Counted from the stretch's first letter, positions 16,889 through 27,582 are shown. The stretch is 64,000 bases of DNA from Xanthomonas arboricola pv. guizotiae (GCF_002940205.1 NZ_MDSK01000027.1:1-64000), one strand, 5' to 3'. Made by a program: numbers and translations. The notes: generated by a model not told the origin, from the sequence alone.

Positions 16889-18211
16889 TCAGTCTTTCGC
16901 ACCGGTTGCCAGATCTTCCACCCAGAAACGTCCACCCGGGTAGCTGAATTCCGCAATCGAAGATGCGTGCATTTCTGCCGAGAAGCCGGGCACCTCTGGA
17001 GCGAGGTAACGGCCATGCTGGATGCGCACCGGGTCGAGGAAGTGCTGGTGCAGGTGGTCGACGAATTCGATCGCGCGGTCTTCCATCTGGCCGGTGATGG
17101 CGACGAAGTCGGCCATGGCCAGATGCTGCACCAGCTCGCACAGGCCGACGCCGCCGGCATGCGGGAAGACGCGCACATTGAACTTGGCGGCCAGCAGCAG
17201 AATGGCGAGGTTTTCGTTGACGCCGCCCACGCGCGCGGCGTCGATCTGAATCAGGTCCACCGCGCCGGCCTGCAGCAGCTGCTTGAACACCACGCGGTTC
17301 TGGGTGTGCTCGCCGGTGGAGACCGGCACCGGGGTGATGCCCTGGCGGATCGCGGCGTGGCCGAGCACGTCGTCCGGGCTGGTCGGTTCCTCGATCCAGG
17401 CGATGTCGAATTCGGCCAGCTGGCGCATCCAGTCGATCGCCGGGCCCACGTCCCAGCGCTGGTTGGCATCCACCGCCATCGCGATGTCCGGGCCGATCGC
17501 CTCGCGCGCCAGGCGGCAGCGGCGGACATCGTCCTGCACGTTGGCGCCGACCTTGAGCTTGATGGTGCGGAAGCCGTCGGCCACCGCTTCCTTGGCCAGC
17601 CGCACCAGCTTTTCGTCGGAGTAGCCCAGCCAGCCGGGCGAGGTGGTGTAGGCGGGATAGCCCTGTTCGATCAGCGTGGCGATGCGTTGCGCGCGCTGCG
17701 GTTGCGCAGCGCGCAGGATCGCCAGCGCTTCGTCGCGGGTGAGCGCGTCGCTGAGGTAGCGGAAGTCGATGGTGTCGACCAGCTGCTCGGGCGCGAGTTC
17801 GGCGATGTAGCGCCACAGCGGCTTCTTCGCCGCGCGTGCGGCCAGGTCCCAGGCGGCGTTGATCACCGCGCCGATCGCCATGTGCATCACGCCCTTTTCC
17901 GGGCCCAGCCAGCGCAGCTGCGAATCGTTGGTGAGCCGGCGCGCGAACGCGCCCAGATCGGCAATGACTTCCTCGACCGACAGGCCGACCACGTGCTCGG
18001 CCAGTGCCGCCACTGCGGCGGTCTGCACATCGTTGCCGCGGCCGATGGTGAACACCAGGCCGTAGCCGGCCAGGTCATCGGCAGCATCGGTGCGCAGCAC
18101 GACGTAGGCGGCCGAGTAATCCGGATCCGGATTCATCGCATCCGACCCATCCAGCTCGCGCGAGGTGGGGAAGCGGACGTCATGGGTGTCGAGGGCGATG
18201 ATGGTGCTCAT
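16889..18211 (-). CDS. fucD: L-fuconate dehydratase
   Basis: 440 residues, enolase superfamily, mandelate racemase subgroup. It dehydrates L-fuconate to 2-keto-3-deoxy-L-fuconate with Mg2+. Catalytic residues can be placed by counting: Lys220 in IKLKVG, metal ligands Asp248 (AVDANQRW), Glu274 ([10 protein letters not shown]) and Glu301 (STGEHTQNR), then Asp324 ([10 protein letters not shown]) and His351 (VFPHAGGVG). These positions agree with the published X. campestris enzyme as I recall it. It is the last gene of a minus-strand run that begins with fucose dehydrogenase; a 204-base gap separates it from the FAH-family gene. Confidence 0.95.
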   Translation of the reverse strand: MSTIIALDTHDVRFPTSRELDGSDAMNPDPDYSAAYVVLRTDAADDLAGYGLVFTIGRGNDVQTAAVAALAEHVVGLSVEEVIADLGAFARRLTNDSQLRWLGPEKGVMHMAIGAVINAAWDLAARAAKKPLWRYIAELAPEQLVDTIDFRYLSDALTRDEALAILRAAQPQRAQRIATLIEQGYPAYTTSPGWLGYSDEKLVRLAKEAVADGFRTIKLKVGANVQDDVRRCRLAREAIGPDIAMAVDANQRWDVGPAIDWMRQLAEFDIAWIEEPTSPDDVLGHAAIRQGITPVPVSTGEHTQNRVVFKQLLQAGAVDLIQIDAARVGGVNENLAILLLAAKFNVRVFPHAGGVGLCELVQHLAMADFVAITGQMEDRAIEFVDHLHQHFLDPVRIQHGRYLAPEVPGFSAEMHASSIAEFSYPGGRFWVEDLATGAKD

Positions 18212-18289
18212 GGAAGTCCTGGGCGATGGAAGGCGGGAATAAAACGCGCGAAATAAAACTGAAACGGGGAACGGAAACGGAGACGGGCG

Positions 18290-18325
18290 CCAGAGCCCCT
18301 CTTCCTCCGGGAGAGGGGCTTTAGG
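18290..18325. repeat. Short hairpin element between two fucose genes
   Basis: Inverted repeat AGCCCCTCT and AGAGGGGCT around a short loop. It lies in the 204-base gap between fucD and the FAH-family gene. The same CCCCTCTCCC-type stem occurs in other gaps of the window, so it is probably a dispersed element; it could also slow decay or partly terminate the fucose mRNA. Confidence 0.5.
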
Positions 18326-18415
18326 CTGCTTGGTGCGAATACTTCGTGCGAAGACTTAGCCACTTGCCTTCACTCAATCTTTCTTTGAGAACCAAGGTCC
18401 GGGAAGCCGATGGCC

Positions 18416-19273
18416 TCAACCCCCATCGCGCGGATGCGCCACCACCGGCTGGCGCTGGCGGCCCAGGCCTTCGATCTCCAGCTCCATCACATCGCCCGGC
18501 TTGAGGTACACCGGTGGCTTCTGGCCCAGGCCCACGCCGGGCGGGGTGCCGGTGCTGATCACATCGCCCGGCATCAGCGTCATGTAGCGGCTGATGTGGC
18601 TGACCAGTTCGGCCACGCCGAACACCATCGTGCGGGTGCTGCCGTTCTGGTAGCGGTGGCCGTTGACTTCCAGCCACATCGACAGGTTCTGCGGGTCGGT
18701 GATTTCATCGCGGGTGACCAGCCACGGGCCGATCGGGCCGAAGGTATCGGCGCTCTTGCCCTTGACCCACTGGCCGCCATGTTCGAGCTGGAACTCGCGC
18801 TCGGACAGATCGTTGATGACCGCGTAGCCGGCGACGTGGTTCAGCGCGTCGTCCACCGCCACATCGCGCGCCACATCGCCGATCACCACGCCCAGTTCCA
18901 CTTCCCAGTCGCTCTTGACCGAGCCGCGCGGGATGATCACGGTGTCGTTGGGGCCGGTCACCGCAGTGGTGGCCTTCATGAAAAGGATCGGCATCTTGGG
19001 CACGTCCATGCCCGATTCGGCCGCGTGGTCGGCGTAGTTCAGCCCCACGCAGATGAACTTGCCGATCTGCCCCACTGCGGCGCCATAGCGCAGCTCGCCT
19101 TCGAGCAGCGGCAGCGTGGACACGTCCAACGCACGCAGTTTGTCCAGGCCGGCATTGGTGATGTGCTCGCCGGCCACATCGTCGATCACGCCGCTCAAAT
19201 CGCGGATGCGGCCTTCGCTATCGATCAGGCCAGGACGTTCCTGGCCGGGGGCGCCAACGCGTACGAGTTTCAT
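18416..19273 (-). CDS. 2,4-diketo-3-deoxy-L-fuconate hydrolase (FAH family)
   Basis: 285 residues with an N-terminal cap and the fumarylacetoacetate hydrolase domain (about residues 70-280). Family motifs are visible: FICVGLNYADHAAESG, PILFMKATTAVTGPND, DWEVELGVVIG with the metal-binding glutamates, INDLSERE, KSADTFGPIGPWLV and DVISTGTPPGVGLG. In the fucose pathway described for X. campestris an enzyme of this family cleaves 2,4-diketo-3-deoxy-L-fuconate to pyruvate and lactate. Its place between fucD and the dehydrogenase supports that role. Confidence 0.88.
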   Translation of the reverse strand: MKLVRVGAPGQERPGLIDSEGRIRDLSGVIDDVAGEHITNAGLDKLRALDVSTLPLLEGELRYGAAVGQIGKFICVGLNYADHAAESGMDVPKMPILFMKATTAVTGPNDTVIIPRGSVKSDWEVELGVVIGDVARDVAVDDALNHVAGYAVINDLSEREFQLEHGGQWVKGKSADTFGPIGPWLVTRDEITDPQNLSMWLEVNGHRYQNGSTRTMVFGVAELVSHISRYMTLMPGDVISTGTPPGVGLGQKPPVYLKPGDVMELEIEGLGRQRQPVVAHPRDGG

Positions 19274-19415
19274 GCAGTCTTCCTTTGCAGGTGAGGAATG
19301 GAGCGGCCAGCAACGCTAGCGCGCATGCATCGGGTGGATAAGGACGGCGTGCTCAAATCAAGGCAGTACAGCTCGCATCCGGCACTGGCCGCCCACGTTG
19401 GGGTACGCAGCGCGC

Positions 19416-20186
19416 TCAGTTGGACCACCCGCCATCGATGATGTGGGTCTGGCCGGTGGTGAACGAGGATTCGTCCGAGGCCAGGTACACCACCAGCTGC
19501 GCGATCTCGCGCGGGTCGCCCAGGCGGCCCATCGGCTGGCGGTCGGTGAAGCTCTTCCACACCGCCTGTTCGTCGCCGCCCAGTGCCTTGACGCGCTGGC
19601 CCAGCGACGGCGTCTTGATGGTGCCGGGGCAGATCGCGTTGCAACGCACGCCCTGGGCCACGTAATCGGCGGCAATCGCCTTGCTCAGGCCGATCACCGC
19701 GGCCTTGGTCACGCCATAGACGAAGCGGTTGGGCACGCCCTTGATGCTGGAGGCCACCGAGGACATGTTGATGATGCTGCCGCGGCCGCGTTCGAGCATG
19801 CCCGGCAGCACCGCCTTGCAGGTGTAGTACATCGCATCGACGTTGATCGAGAACGAGCGCCGCCAGGCCGGCTCGTCGCAATCGAGAATGCTGCCCTGGT
19901 GCACGAAGCCGGCGCAGTTGAACAGCACATCGAACGGGCCGTGCGTCGCGACCAGCGCGGCAACCGCCGCCGCGTCGGTGACATCCAGCAGCTGGGTGGT
20001 GATGGCCTCCGATTCGGCCGCCAGCGCCTGCAGGGCAGCGGCGTCGATATCGGTGGCGATCACCTGCGCACCGGCGCGTGCGCAGGCCAGTGCGCTTTCG
20101 CGGCCGATGCCGGCGCCGGCGGCGGTGATCAGGCAGCGCTTGCCGTGCAGGCGGTCGTTGGGAGTTGCAGGGATCGAGACAGTCAT
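19416..20186 (-). CDS. 2-keto-3-deoxy-L-fuconate dehydrogenase (SDR family)
   Basis: 256 residues from the ATG at 20186. Classical short-chain dehydrogenase with the nucleotide motif TAAGAGIGRE (about residues 21-30), acidic residue after strand 2 (ATDID) favouring NAD+, NCAG, catalytic Ser in NMSSVASS, the YGVTK pair and PGTIKTP. It should oxidise the C4 hydroxyl of 2-keto-3-deoxy-L-fuconate with NAD+. Its start overlaps the stop of the upstream lactonase gene (ATGA). Confidence 0.9.
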   Translation of the reverse strand: MTVSIPATPNDRLHGKRCLITAAGAGIGRESALACARAGAQVIATDIDAAALQALAAESEAITTQLLDVTDAAAVAALVATHGPFDVLFNCAGFVHQGSILDCDEPAWRRSFSINVDAMYYTCKAVLPGMLERGRGSIINMSSVASSIKGVPNRFVYGVTKAAVIGLSKAIAADYVAQGVRCNAICPGTIKTPSLGQRVKALGGDEQAVWKSFTDRQPMGRLGDPREIAQLVVYLASDESSFTTGQTHIIDGGWSN

Positions 20187-21055
20187 ACCGATGAGGTTCC
20201 GTGGGTGGGGGCCGCCGGCCGTGGCAGACGATAGAACGTGCGTGCGTTGTCGCCGAACACCGCTTCGGCATGGCCGTCGGCGTGTGTGGCGACCAGCTGC
20301 TGGGCGATGTCGAACCACTGCGCATAGTCGGCGCGCTGGGTCAGCACCGGCCAGTCGCTGCCCCACAGCACACGCTGCGGGCCGAAGCGTGCGAACAGAT
20401 GCGCGACATACGGTGCCAGCGCCTCCACGCCGGCGCCGCGCGCGGCTTCGGTGAGCAGGCCGGAGAGTTTGCAATGCACGTTGGGATGCTGCGCCAGCGC
20501 GGCCATGCCGGCGGCCCAGGCGACGAATTCGCCGGCGGCGATCTGCGGCTTGCCGCCGTGATTGATGACCACGCGCAGCTGCGGATGGCGCTTCAGGCGC
20601 GCCTGCAGTGCCGGCACATGCGCGGCGCGGATCAACGCATCGAAGGCCAGGTCGTGCGCCAGCAATGCATCGAAGGCGGCATCCAGTGCGGGGTCGGCCA
20701 GCCAGTGCACATCGGCGATGTCCTGCACCATCGGGCGCAGGCCCTTGAGCACGCCGCCGCCGGCCTGCACCAGTGCATCGATGCGCGCGGCCGCATCGGG
20801 CGCGGCGAAATCGACCCAACCGACCACGCCGGCAATGCGCGCATCGGCCTGCGCCAGCTCGAACAGGTAACGGGTTTCGGCCTCGGTGGCGGCGGCCTGC
20901 ACCACCACCACGCGGTCGACAGCGGCGGCGTCCAGCGCAGCGCCGACATCATCCGGGCCGAAGTCGCGGTACAGCGGCGCCAGCTCGGGCGTCAGCCAGT
21001 GGTAGTCGCCACGGGCCAGCTGCCAGAAATGCAGGTGTGCGTCGATGCGGCTCAT
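20183..21055 (-). CDS. L-fuconolactone hydrolase (amidohydrolase family)
   Basis: 290 residues from the ATG at 21055. Amidohydrolase-2 (PF04909-type) protein with the metal site DAHLHFW near residue 5, VVINHGGKP (metal or substrate His) in the middle, KLSGL and the catalytic Asp in LWGSDWPV. This family includes lactonases of non-phosphorylative sugar pathways. It would open L-fucono-1,5-lactone, the product of the dehydrogenase encoded just upstream. Both ends overlap neighbours by four bases, showing tight coupling in the operon. Confidence 0.9.
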   Translation of the reverse strand: MSRIDAHLHFWQLARGDYHWLTPELAPLYRDFGPDDVGAALDAAAVDRVVVVQAAATEAETRYLFELAQADARIAGVVGWVDFAAPDAAARIDALVQAGGGVLKGLRPMVQDIADVHWLADPALDAAFDALLAHDLAFDALIRAAHVPALQARLKRHPQLRVVINHGGKPQIAAGEFVAWAAGMAALAQHPNVHCKLSGLLTEAARGAGVEALAPYVAHLFARFGPQRVLWGSDWPVLTQRADYAQWFDIAQQLVATHADGHAEAVFGDNARTFYRLPRPAAPTHGTSSV

Positions 21056-22059
21056 GGCGTGGGCAGGTCCGCATCGAGCAGGCCGCCGTCGCGCAGGCGC
21101 TGCCACAGCTCCGGTGGAACCGCGGCCGCAAGGCGCGTGGCGGCCGATTGCACCTCGGCCACGGTGCGCATGCCGGCCGCCACCGTGGTCACCGCCGGAT
21201 GCGCCAGCGGGAACTGCAAGGCCGCCGCGCCGATATCCACCCCGAACGCCGCGCAGGCCGCGTACAGGCGCTGCGCGTGCTGCAGCGTGGCGGTATCGAC
21301 CGGGGCGTAGTTGTAGGTGGCGCCGGGGCCGCGTGCGTCGCTGAGCAGGCCGGAGCTGTACGGGCCGGCCGACAGGATCGCCACGTTACGCTGCTGCGCC
21401 TGCTCGAGCAGGGCGCGGGCGCCGCGCTGTTCCAGCAGGGTGTAGCGGCCGGCCAGCATCACGCAGTCGAGCGGAAAGCGTGGCAGCACCTCCAGTGCCA
21501 CCTCCTGCTCGTTGACGCCCAGCCCGATCGCCCCGCAGGCGCCGGCCGCCTTCAGCTCCGCCATCGCCGGCAAGGCCTCCTCCAAGGCCTGGCGCAGCAC
21601 GTTGGCGTGGTTGTCGCCGTGGGTCAGCGCACCGATGTCGTGCAGCAGCAGCACGTCGATATAGTCGGTGCCCAGGCGCTCCAGGCTGGAGGCGAACGCG
21701 CGCCGCACGCCGTCGGCGCTGTAGTCGAACTCGGCGCGGCGGCCCGCCACCGCAAAGCCGTCGCGCCCGGCGGCGGCCTGCGCATCGTCGTAGATGCAGC
21801 GGCCGACCTTGGTCGACAGCGTGTAGGCGGCGCGCGGCACACCGGTCAGGCCACGGCCCAGGCGGGTCTCGCTCAGCCCGTAGCCGTAGTACGGTGCGGT
21901 ATCGAAATGGCGGATGCCGGCCTCGAACGCAGCCGCCACGGCGGCCAGTGCCTGGCCCTCGTCGACCTCGGCATACAGATTGCCGATCGGTGCGGCGCCA
22001 AAGCCCAGTGCCGAGAGCTGCACGTCGGTGGCGGCCAGACGTTGCCGCGCGATGGTCAT
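21052..22059 (-). CDS. L-fucose dehydrogenase (aldo/keto reductase family)
   Basis: 335 residues from the ATG at 22059, which has a GGAG ribosome site a few bases upstream. Motifs of the aldo/keto reductase barrel: LGFGAAPIGNLY, GIRHFDTAPYYGYGLSE with the catalytic Asp and Tyr, LSTKVGR with the catalytic Lys, LLLHDIG with the His position. It oxidises L-fucose to the 1,5-lactone with NAD(P)+. It is the first gene of the minus-strand fucose operon (dehydrogenase, lactonase, SDR, FAH hydrolase, fucD). Confidence 0.9.
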   Translation of the reverse strand: MTIARQRLAATDVQLSALGFGAAPIGNLYAEVDEGQALAAVAAAFEAGIRHFDTAPYYGYGLSETRLGRGLTGVPRAAYTLSTKVGRCIYDDAQAAAGRDGFAVAGRRAEFDYSADGVRRAFASSLERLGTDYIDVLLLHDIGALTHGDNHANVLRQALEEALPAMAELKAAGACGAIGLGVNEQEVALEVLPRFPLDCVMLAGRYTLLEQRGARALLEQAQQRNVAILSAGPYSSGLLSDARGPGATYNYAPVDTATLQHAQRLYAACAAFGVDIGAAALQFPLAHPAVTTVAAGMRTVAEVQSAATRLAAAVPPELWQRLRDGGLLDADLPTP

Positions 22060-22416
22060 GCCCCACACTCCGCGCATCTGGCGGTCGCGGGGCAGGTGCT
22101 GACGCAATCGTTGTAGCAGTCACTGGGCATCGCAACGTCCACCAGCCGGCCGGTGCCGGACTGTTCGCATATGAATATCGCAATCATAAGTGAACAGATC
22201 ACGCTGCAGTGCAGCATCGCAGCGGGTGACGGTGCAGCACGCGGGTCATGCATGGATTCCAGCACCTCGCCCGCCCGCGAGCTGCGCGCGAGGTGGCACC
22301 CGATCTATGTCGAAATCCGCAGCTGGCATGACCGCTTCCTGTACCGCCGCCTGCGCGATTGCCTCGGTCCGATGCCTGGGGCTAGATACCAGCCCGTCCC
22401 GCACGAACGCACGCCC
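22060..22416. other. Promoter region of the fucose operon and unassigned DNA
   Basis: The first 150 bases upstream of the fucose dehydrogenase gene are relatively AT-rich (CATATGAATATCGCAATCAT at about 22168) and probably contain its promoter. No perfect copy of the 12-bp operator arm seen at 14699 is present. From 22252 a plus-strand open frame continues into the xylosidase remnant, but this stretch has no recognisable domain. Confidence 0.4.
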
Positions 22417-22951
22417 ATGCCAACCACCACCCGCCGGGACCTGTTCAAGGTGCTTGCCGCCGGCGCCGTCGTCGCCCCGCTGTCGCCGACCGCGCCGGCG
22501 GGCGACGCGCGCGCGGCCTCCCGCAGTGGGCGCGCGGCATCGAAGGCCAGCGCAAGGCAGACCTGGGCAACGGCACTTACCTCAATCCCATCGTGGCTGG
22601 CGATCACCCCGACCCCACCATCCTCAAGGACGGTGACGACGACTACATGACGTTTTCGTCGTTACTGCCGACAGCATGAACACCTACGAATATTCGGAAG
22701 AACGGGTGTGGGCACGTGCGCCCAATACGCATCGGCGCATCCGCGTGCGGCTGACCAACGATCACCAGGTGGTGGGGTTCGAGTATTTGGTCGATGAGGG
22801 CCGGCAATGGACGCGCCACCCCACCCGCATGGAAGTGTCCGGATTCCATCACAACGTGTTCGGCGGTTTTCTGAGCCTGCAGCTTGGCGTGTATGCCGCG
22901 CAGCAAGGCGAGGTGGTATTGCGCGATTTCCGCTATCGCGCGCTGACCTGA
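22417..22951 (+). pseudogene. GH43 beta-xylosidase remnant (frameshift and large internal deletion)
   Basis: The ATG at 22417 opens a twin-arginine-type signal (TTTRRDLFKVLAAGAVVAP). After about residue 30 the family sequence continues in another frame: GLPQWARGIEG, GTYLNPIVAGDHPDPTILKDG and DDYMTFSS, the canonical start of a GH43 catalytic domain with its nucleophile-base Asp in DHPDP. Then almost the whole five-bladed propeller is missing; after a stop, 22676-22951 encodes the C-terminal beta-sandwich (NTYEYSEERVWARAP to RYRALT). Intact GH43 enzymes of this type have roughly 550 residues, so more than half is gone. Non-functional. Confidence 0.82.
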
Positions 22952-22988
22952 GCGCGCATCACGCCGCGTCGCGCCGCGCTGCAGTCGA

Positions 22989-23016
22989 ACGGCGAGGCCC
23001 GGGGGGACCTCGCCGT
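22989..23016. terminator. Hairpin downstream of the GH43 remnant
   Basis: Stem of 9 bp, ACGGCGAGG and CCTCGCCGT, around a GC-rich loop of 10 bases, between the GH43 remnant and the convergent Cys-rich peptide gene. No strong T run follows, so terminator function is tentative. Confidence 0.45.
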
Positions 23017-23126
23017 CAGCAGTCACAGTGACGATCAACCCGCCGCACAGTGTCAGTGGGGTGCGCACGGTTCCGCACGCCGGCCATCTCCATCCGATCG
23101 CTGCGCAGTCGCGCTATCGATCGCTG

Positions 23127-23309
23127 TCAACCGCAGCAGTAGCAGACGTTGCCCTGACCCAGGTCGCCGCCAAACTCCGGACACTCGGCTTTGCAGGCCC
23201 ATGCACTACACGATTCCACTTTCGGCTGTGCGTTATCGACCGCCATCACCTGGAACGCACCGAATCCGGTGCTGGCCAGAAAGGTCGCCGCCATCAACGC
23301 ACTGCGCAA
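23127..23309 (-). CDS. Small exported cysteine-rich peptide
   Basis: About 60 residues: a hydrophobic leader (LRSALMAATFLASTGFGAFQVMA) followed by DNAQPKVESCSAWACKAECPEFGG and a C-terminus VCYCCG, giving six cysteines in about 37 mature residues. The only in-frame starts are a TTG at 23309 and an internal ATG. Just upstream the reading frame gives TKKRWVT, an ideal positive n-region, and removal of one base from TAATGCACG would restore ATGACGAAGAAG coupled to the preceding stop codon, so an indel at the start is likely. The layout (leader, Cys-rich core, partner membrane thioredoxin immediately upstream) is reminiscent of secreted disulfide peptides. Function unknown. Confidence 0.5.
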   Translation of the reverse strand: MRSALMAATFLASTGFGAFQVMAVDNAQPKVESCSAWACKAECPEFGGDLGQGNVCYCCG

Positions 23310-23333
23310 GGTTACCCAACGCTTCTTCGTGCA

Positions 23334-23930
23334 TTACTCCTTCACCGTTGCAAAAGCCGCTGGCGCGTCCGTGCGGCGCAAGGCGGCGACAAGATCCTGC
23401 ACCCGCTCCATGGTATCGAAAACGCCAACATGGGAATGGCGTACGCGCCCCTCCCCATCGATGGCCATCAGCAGTGGCACGTTGCGCGCGCGAAACAGCA
23501 TCAACGCGCGACGATCTGTCAACGTGACCACGGGAAAATCGAATCCGTGCACATGTGCGTAGCGCGCAGCCTGCGCTGGGTCGCACTGGCACACGCCGAG
23601 CAACTGCGGACGGCCGGGCAGATTGGCCTGCAACTGCCGCGCAGCACGCAACACGGTGGGTGCCGAGCGCTGGCAGTACGGGCAGGTGGTGGTGAAGAAG
23701 AACAGTACCTGGGCCTGTCCCTGTCCCTGCGGCGCGCCGAGCAGATGACGCTGGCCCGCGGTATCGGTGACCTGGAGGCGCGGCACGTACATGCCGTCAT
23801 ACGGCGCGCTGGTGCGGGCCTGCAACACCTGCTGCTGCGCGCGCAGCTGCTTGTTCTGCCATGCCAGCACGGCGATCAATGCACAGGCAATCAGCAGGCC
23901 GGTCCAGAGCCAGGGGAAACGTCGCGCCAT
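23334..23930 (-). CDS. Membrane-anchored thioredoxin-like (TlpA/redoxin) protein
   Basis: 198 residues with one N-terminal membrane helix (residues 8-26, LWTGLLIACALIAVLAW), a short coiled segment rich in Gln, and a periplasmic thioredoxin fold. The active site FFTTTCPYCQRSAP contains CPYC near residue 98, and VPLLMAIDGEGRV supplies a cis-Pro-like position. Such proteins reduce or shuffle disulfides in the periplasm. The gene is directly upstream of, and probably co-transcribed with, the Cys-rich exported peptide, which is its likely partner. Confidence 0.75.
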   Translation of the reverse strand: MARRFPWLWTGLLIACALIAVLAWQNKQLRAQQQVLQARTSAPYDGMYVPRLQVTDTAGQRHLLGAPQGQGQAQVLFFFTTTCPYCQRSAPTVLRAARQLQANLPGRPQLLGVCQCDPAQAARYAHVHGFDFPVVTLTDRRALMLFRARNVPLLMAIDGEGRVRHSHVGVFDTMERVQDLVAALRRTDAPAAFATVKE

Positions 23931-24147
23931 GCCAGCTCCAGTAGGGTCATCAAGCCCGAGCCTTGCCCAGGCATGAGCTAATGGTCAATGGTGATATCGA
24001 CAACTGCGATGTCGCGCGGTGCACGGCTGTGGAGGCGGTCACGCCGCTGCGCTTGGGCTTGTCAATGGCGCGCGGCGGTGAGGGTGCTGTTTGCGCAGTC
24101 AGGTCCACCAAAGCCAGCATGCAGCGTCGCGAAGGCAGGTACGGGCT

Positions 24148-24369
24148 GGGTGGGCCAACCTGCGTTACCTGCTCACCACCGGCAAGAACTGGAACGGCCC
24201 GATCAAGGATTTCCAGCTGACCATCCGCAAGCAGGCGGCCAGCGACATCCTGGACCTGTGCCTTGACGGCGAACTGAAGAAGATCGACCCGCTGACCTTC
24301 CAGTTCAAGCAGGCCAACTTCGTGCCGATGCGCGATTTGAACATCCTGTTCGTGCGCGCACCGGAATAA
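24148..24369 (+). pseudogene. DUF4424-family C-terminal remnant
   Basis: About 70 codons with the C-terminal signature of DUF4424 proteins: LRYLLTTGKNWNGPIKDFQL, then LCLDGELKKIDPLTFQF and NFVPMRDLNILFV, ending at a TAA. Intact members are about 300-350 residues with a signal peptide; none of the N-terminal two thirds is found upstream, where the DNA has no recognisable coding. The fragment is therefore a leftover of a deletion. Confidence 0.7.
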
Positions 24370-24385
24370 ACCCGGCAAGCAGCAG

Positions 24386-24650
24386 CGTAGGAGCGCACCC
24401 GGGCGCGACGAAGCGTTACCTGCAACGCCCATCACGAGCGCACGCGCCAACGCGCATCGGTTGTCTTGTGCAAATGAAGCGTTGCCGAGAACGCGCATCG
24501 CGCCCAGGTGCGCTCCTACGTTGATGCCACGCTGCGTTGCATGGCAAGTCCGTCGATTGCCCACCACCGATGATGGCCGAGGTAGCGGGATCACAGGCAG
24601 GAGCGCACCCGGACGCGACCAAGCGTCACCGAGCAACCCCAGCGCACGCA
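24386..24650. repeat. REP-like repeats downstream of the response regulator gene
   Basis: GTAGGAGCGCACCCGGGCGCGACG at 24387-24410 is paired with the inverted TCGCGCCCAGGTGCGCTCCTAC at 24498-24519. A third partial direct copy, AGGAGCGCACCCGGACGCGACC, begins near 24599. Related to the elements at 8762, 12431 and in the 46-kb duplication. No gene in this stretch. Confidence 0.75.
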
Positions 24651-24668
24651 GATCTACACCTGCGCGCG

Positions 24669-25337
24669 TCAGTCTTCTTCCGGCGGCGGCAGCACGATGC
24701 CGTCGGCATCGATGGCGAGCTTGCCGGCCATCAGCACCGCCTGGGTGCGATTGGTGACGCCGAGCTTGCGCAGGATCGCGGTGACATGCGCCTTGATGGT
24801 GGCTTCGGACACGCCCAGATCGTAGGCGATCTGCTTGTTGAGACGCCCGGCGCCGAGCATCTGCAGCACGCGGAATTGTTGCGGGGTGAGATCACGCAGA
24901 CGCTGCCCGACCTCGCGTTCTTCGCTGTCGGTGGGCGGCAGGTTCTGCGCTTCGGCCGGGATCCAGCGCTCGCCGTCGAGCACGGTGGCCAACGCGCGCC
25001 CGATGGTGTCCGAATCGGCGGATTTGGGAATGAACCCGAATGCGCCATGGTCGATCGCACGCCGCATCACCGTCGGTTCCTCGCGTGCGGACACCACCAC
25101 CACCGGCAATTGCGGATGCAGCGAGCGCATGTGCACCAACGCGCTGAATCCCTGCGCGCCCGGCATGTTGAGATCCATCAGCAGCAGATCGGCGTCCGGT
25201 TGCGCATCGGCCAGCGTGTACAACGCATCCACCGTGTCGGCCTCGAACAACTGCACCCCCGGCATGACGCGTTGCACCGCCCCGCGCAGGGCTTCACGAA
25301 ACAGGGGATGGTCGTCGGCGATCAGCAGGGTGGTCAT
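24669..25337 (-). CDS. LuxR-family response regulator (CrbR/ErdR-like)
   Basis: 222 residues from the ATG at 25337. The N-terminal receiver domain has the acidic pair in IADDHPLF, phospho-acceptor Asp55 in LLLMDLNMPG and Lys in FIPKSA. The C-terminal LuxR HTH (about residues 150-205) reads LTPQQFRVLQMLGAGRLNKQIAYDLGVSEATIKAHV. Regulators of this type paired with symporter-linked kinases activate acs. Its neighbours here are acs, the porin and the acetate permease, and the likely cognate kinase is the SSS hybrid kinase at 8965-12414. A tandem GGGAATC repeat lies immediately upstream of the start. Confidence 0.85.
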   Translation of the reverse strand: MTTLLIADDHPLFREALRGAVQRVMPGVQLFEADTVDALYTLADAQPDADLLLMDLNMPGAQGFSALVHMRSLHPQLPVVVVSAREEPTVMRRAIDHGAFGFIPKSADSDTIGRALATVLDGERWIPAEAQNLPPTDSEEREVGQRLRDLTPQQFRVLQMLGAGRLNKQIAYDLGVSEATIKAHVTAILRKLGVTNRTQAVLMAGKLAIDADGIVLPPPEED

Positions 25338-25346
25338 TTTGGAGCC

Positions 25347-25632
25347 GGGAATCGGGAGTGGGGAATCGGGAATCGGGAATCGGGAATCGGGAATCGCAAA
25401 ATCAACAGCAAGGCCAGAAGCAGGCAAGCAAGCAGCAACTAACGACGGCACGGACAGCAAACGACGACAAAAGAAGCTAGGAACGAATTGAGTGGGGTGT
25501 CGTTGAAGGACATCAGTTGATGAGGATGGCAGCGCAGGGAGGAGATTCGCTTCGACGAATCCCCATCCCAATCCCACTATCAGCAACCAGGGAACCGCTC
25601 TACCGATTCCCTACTCCCGATTCCCCATTCCC
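25347..25632. repeat. GGGAATC heptamer tandem and inverted partner
   Basis: GGGAATC is repeated five times in a row within 25347-25395, with one variant unit (GGGAGTG) at the left. The inverse, GATTCCCTACTCCCGATTCC, occurs at 25604-25632 beside the acs stop codon. Similar strings (CCCCACTCCCGATTCCCC) occur near 8910. The gap between response regulator and acs (25338-25638) holds no gene. Confidence 0.65.
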
Positions 25633-25638
25633 AGCGCG

Positions 25639-27582
<1,944 letters not shown>

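Noticed and set aside
23950-24140. Possible transposase fragment on the minus strand next to the DUF4424 remnant
   Set aside because: No DDE or HTH motif and no terminal inverted repeats could be found.
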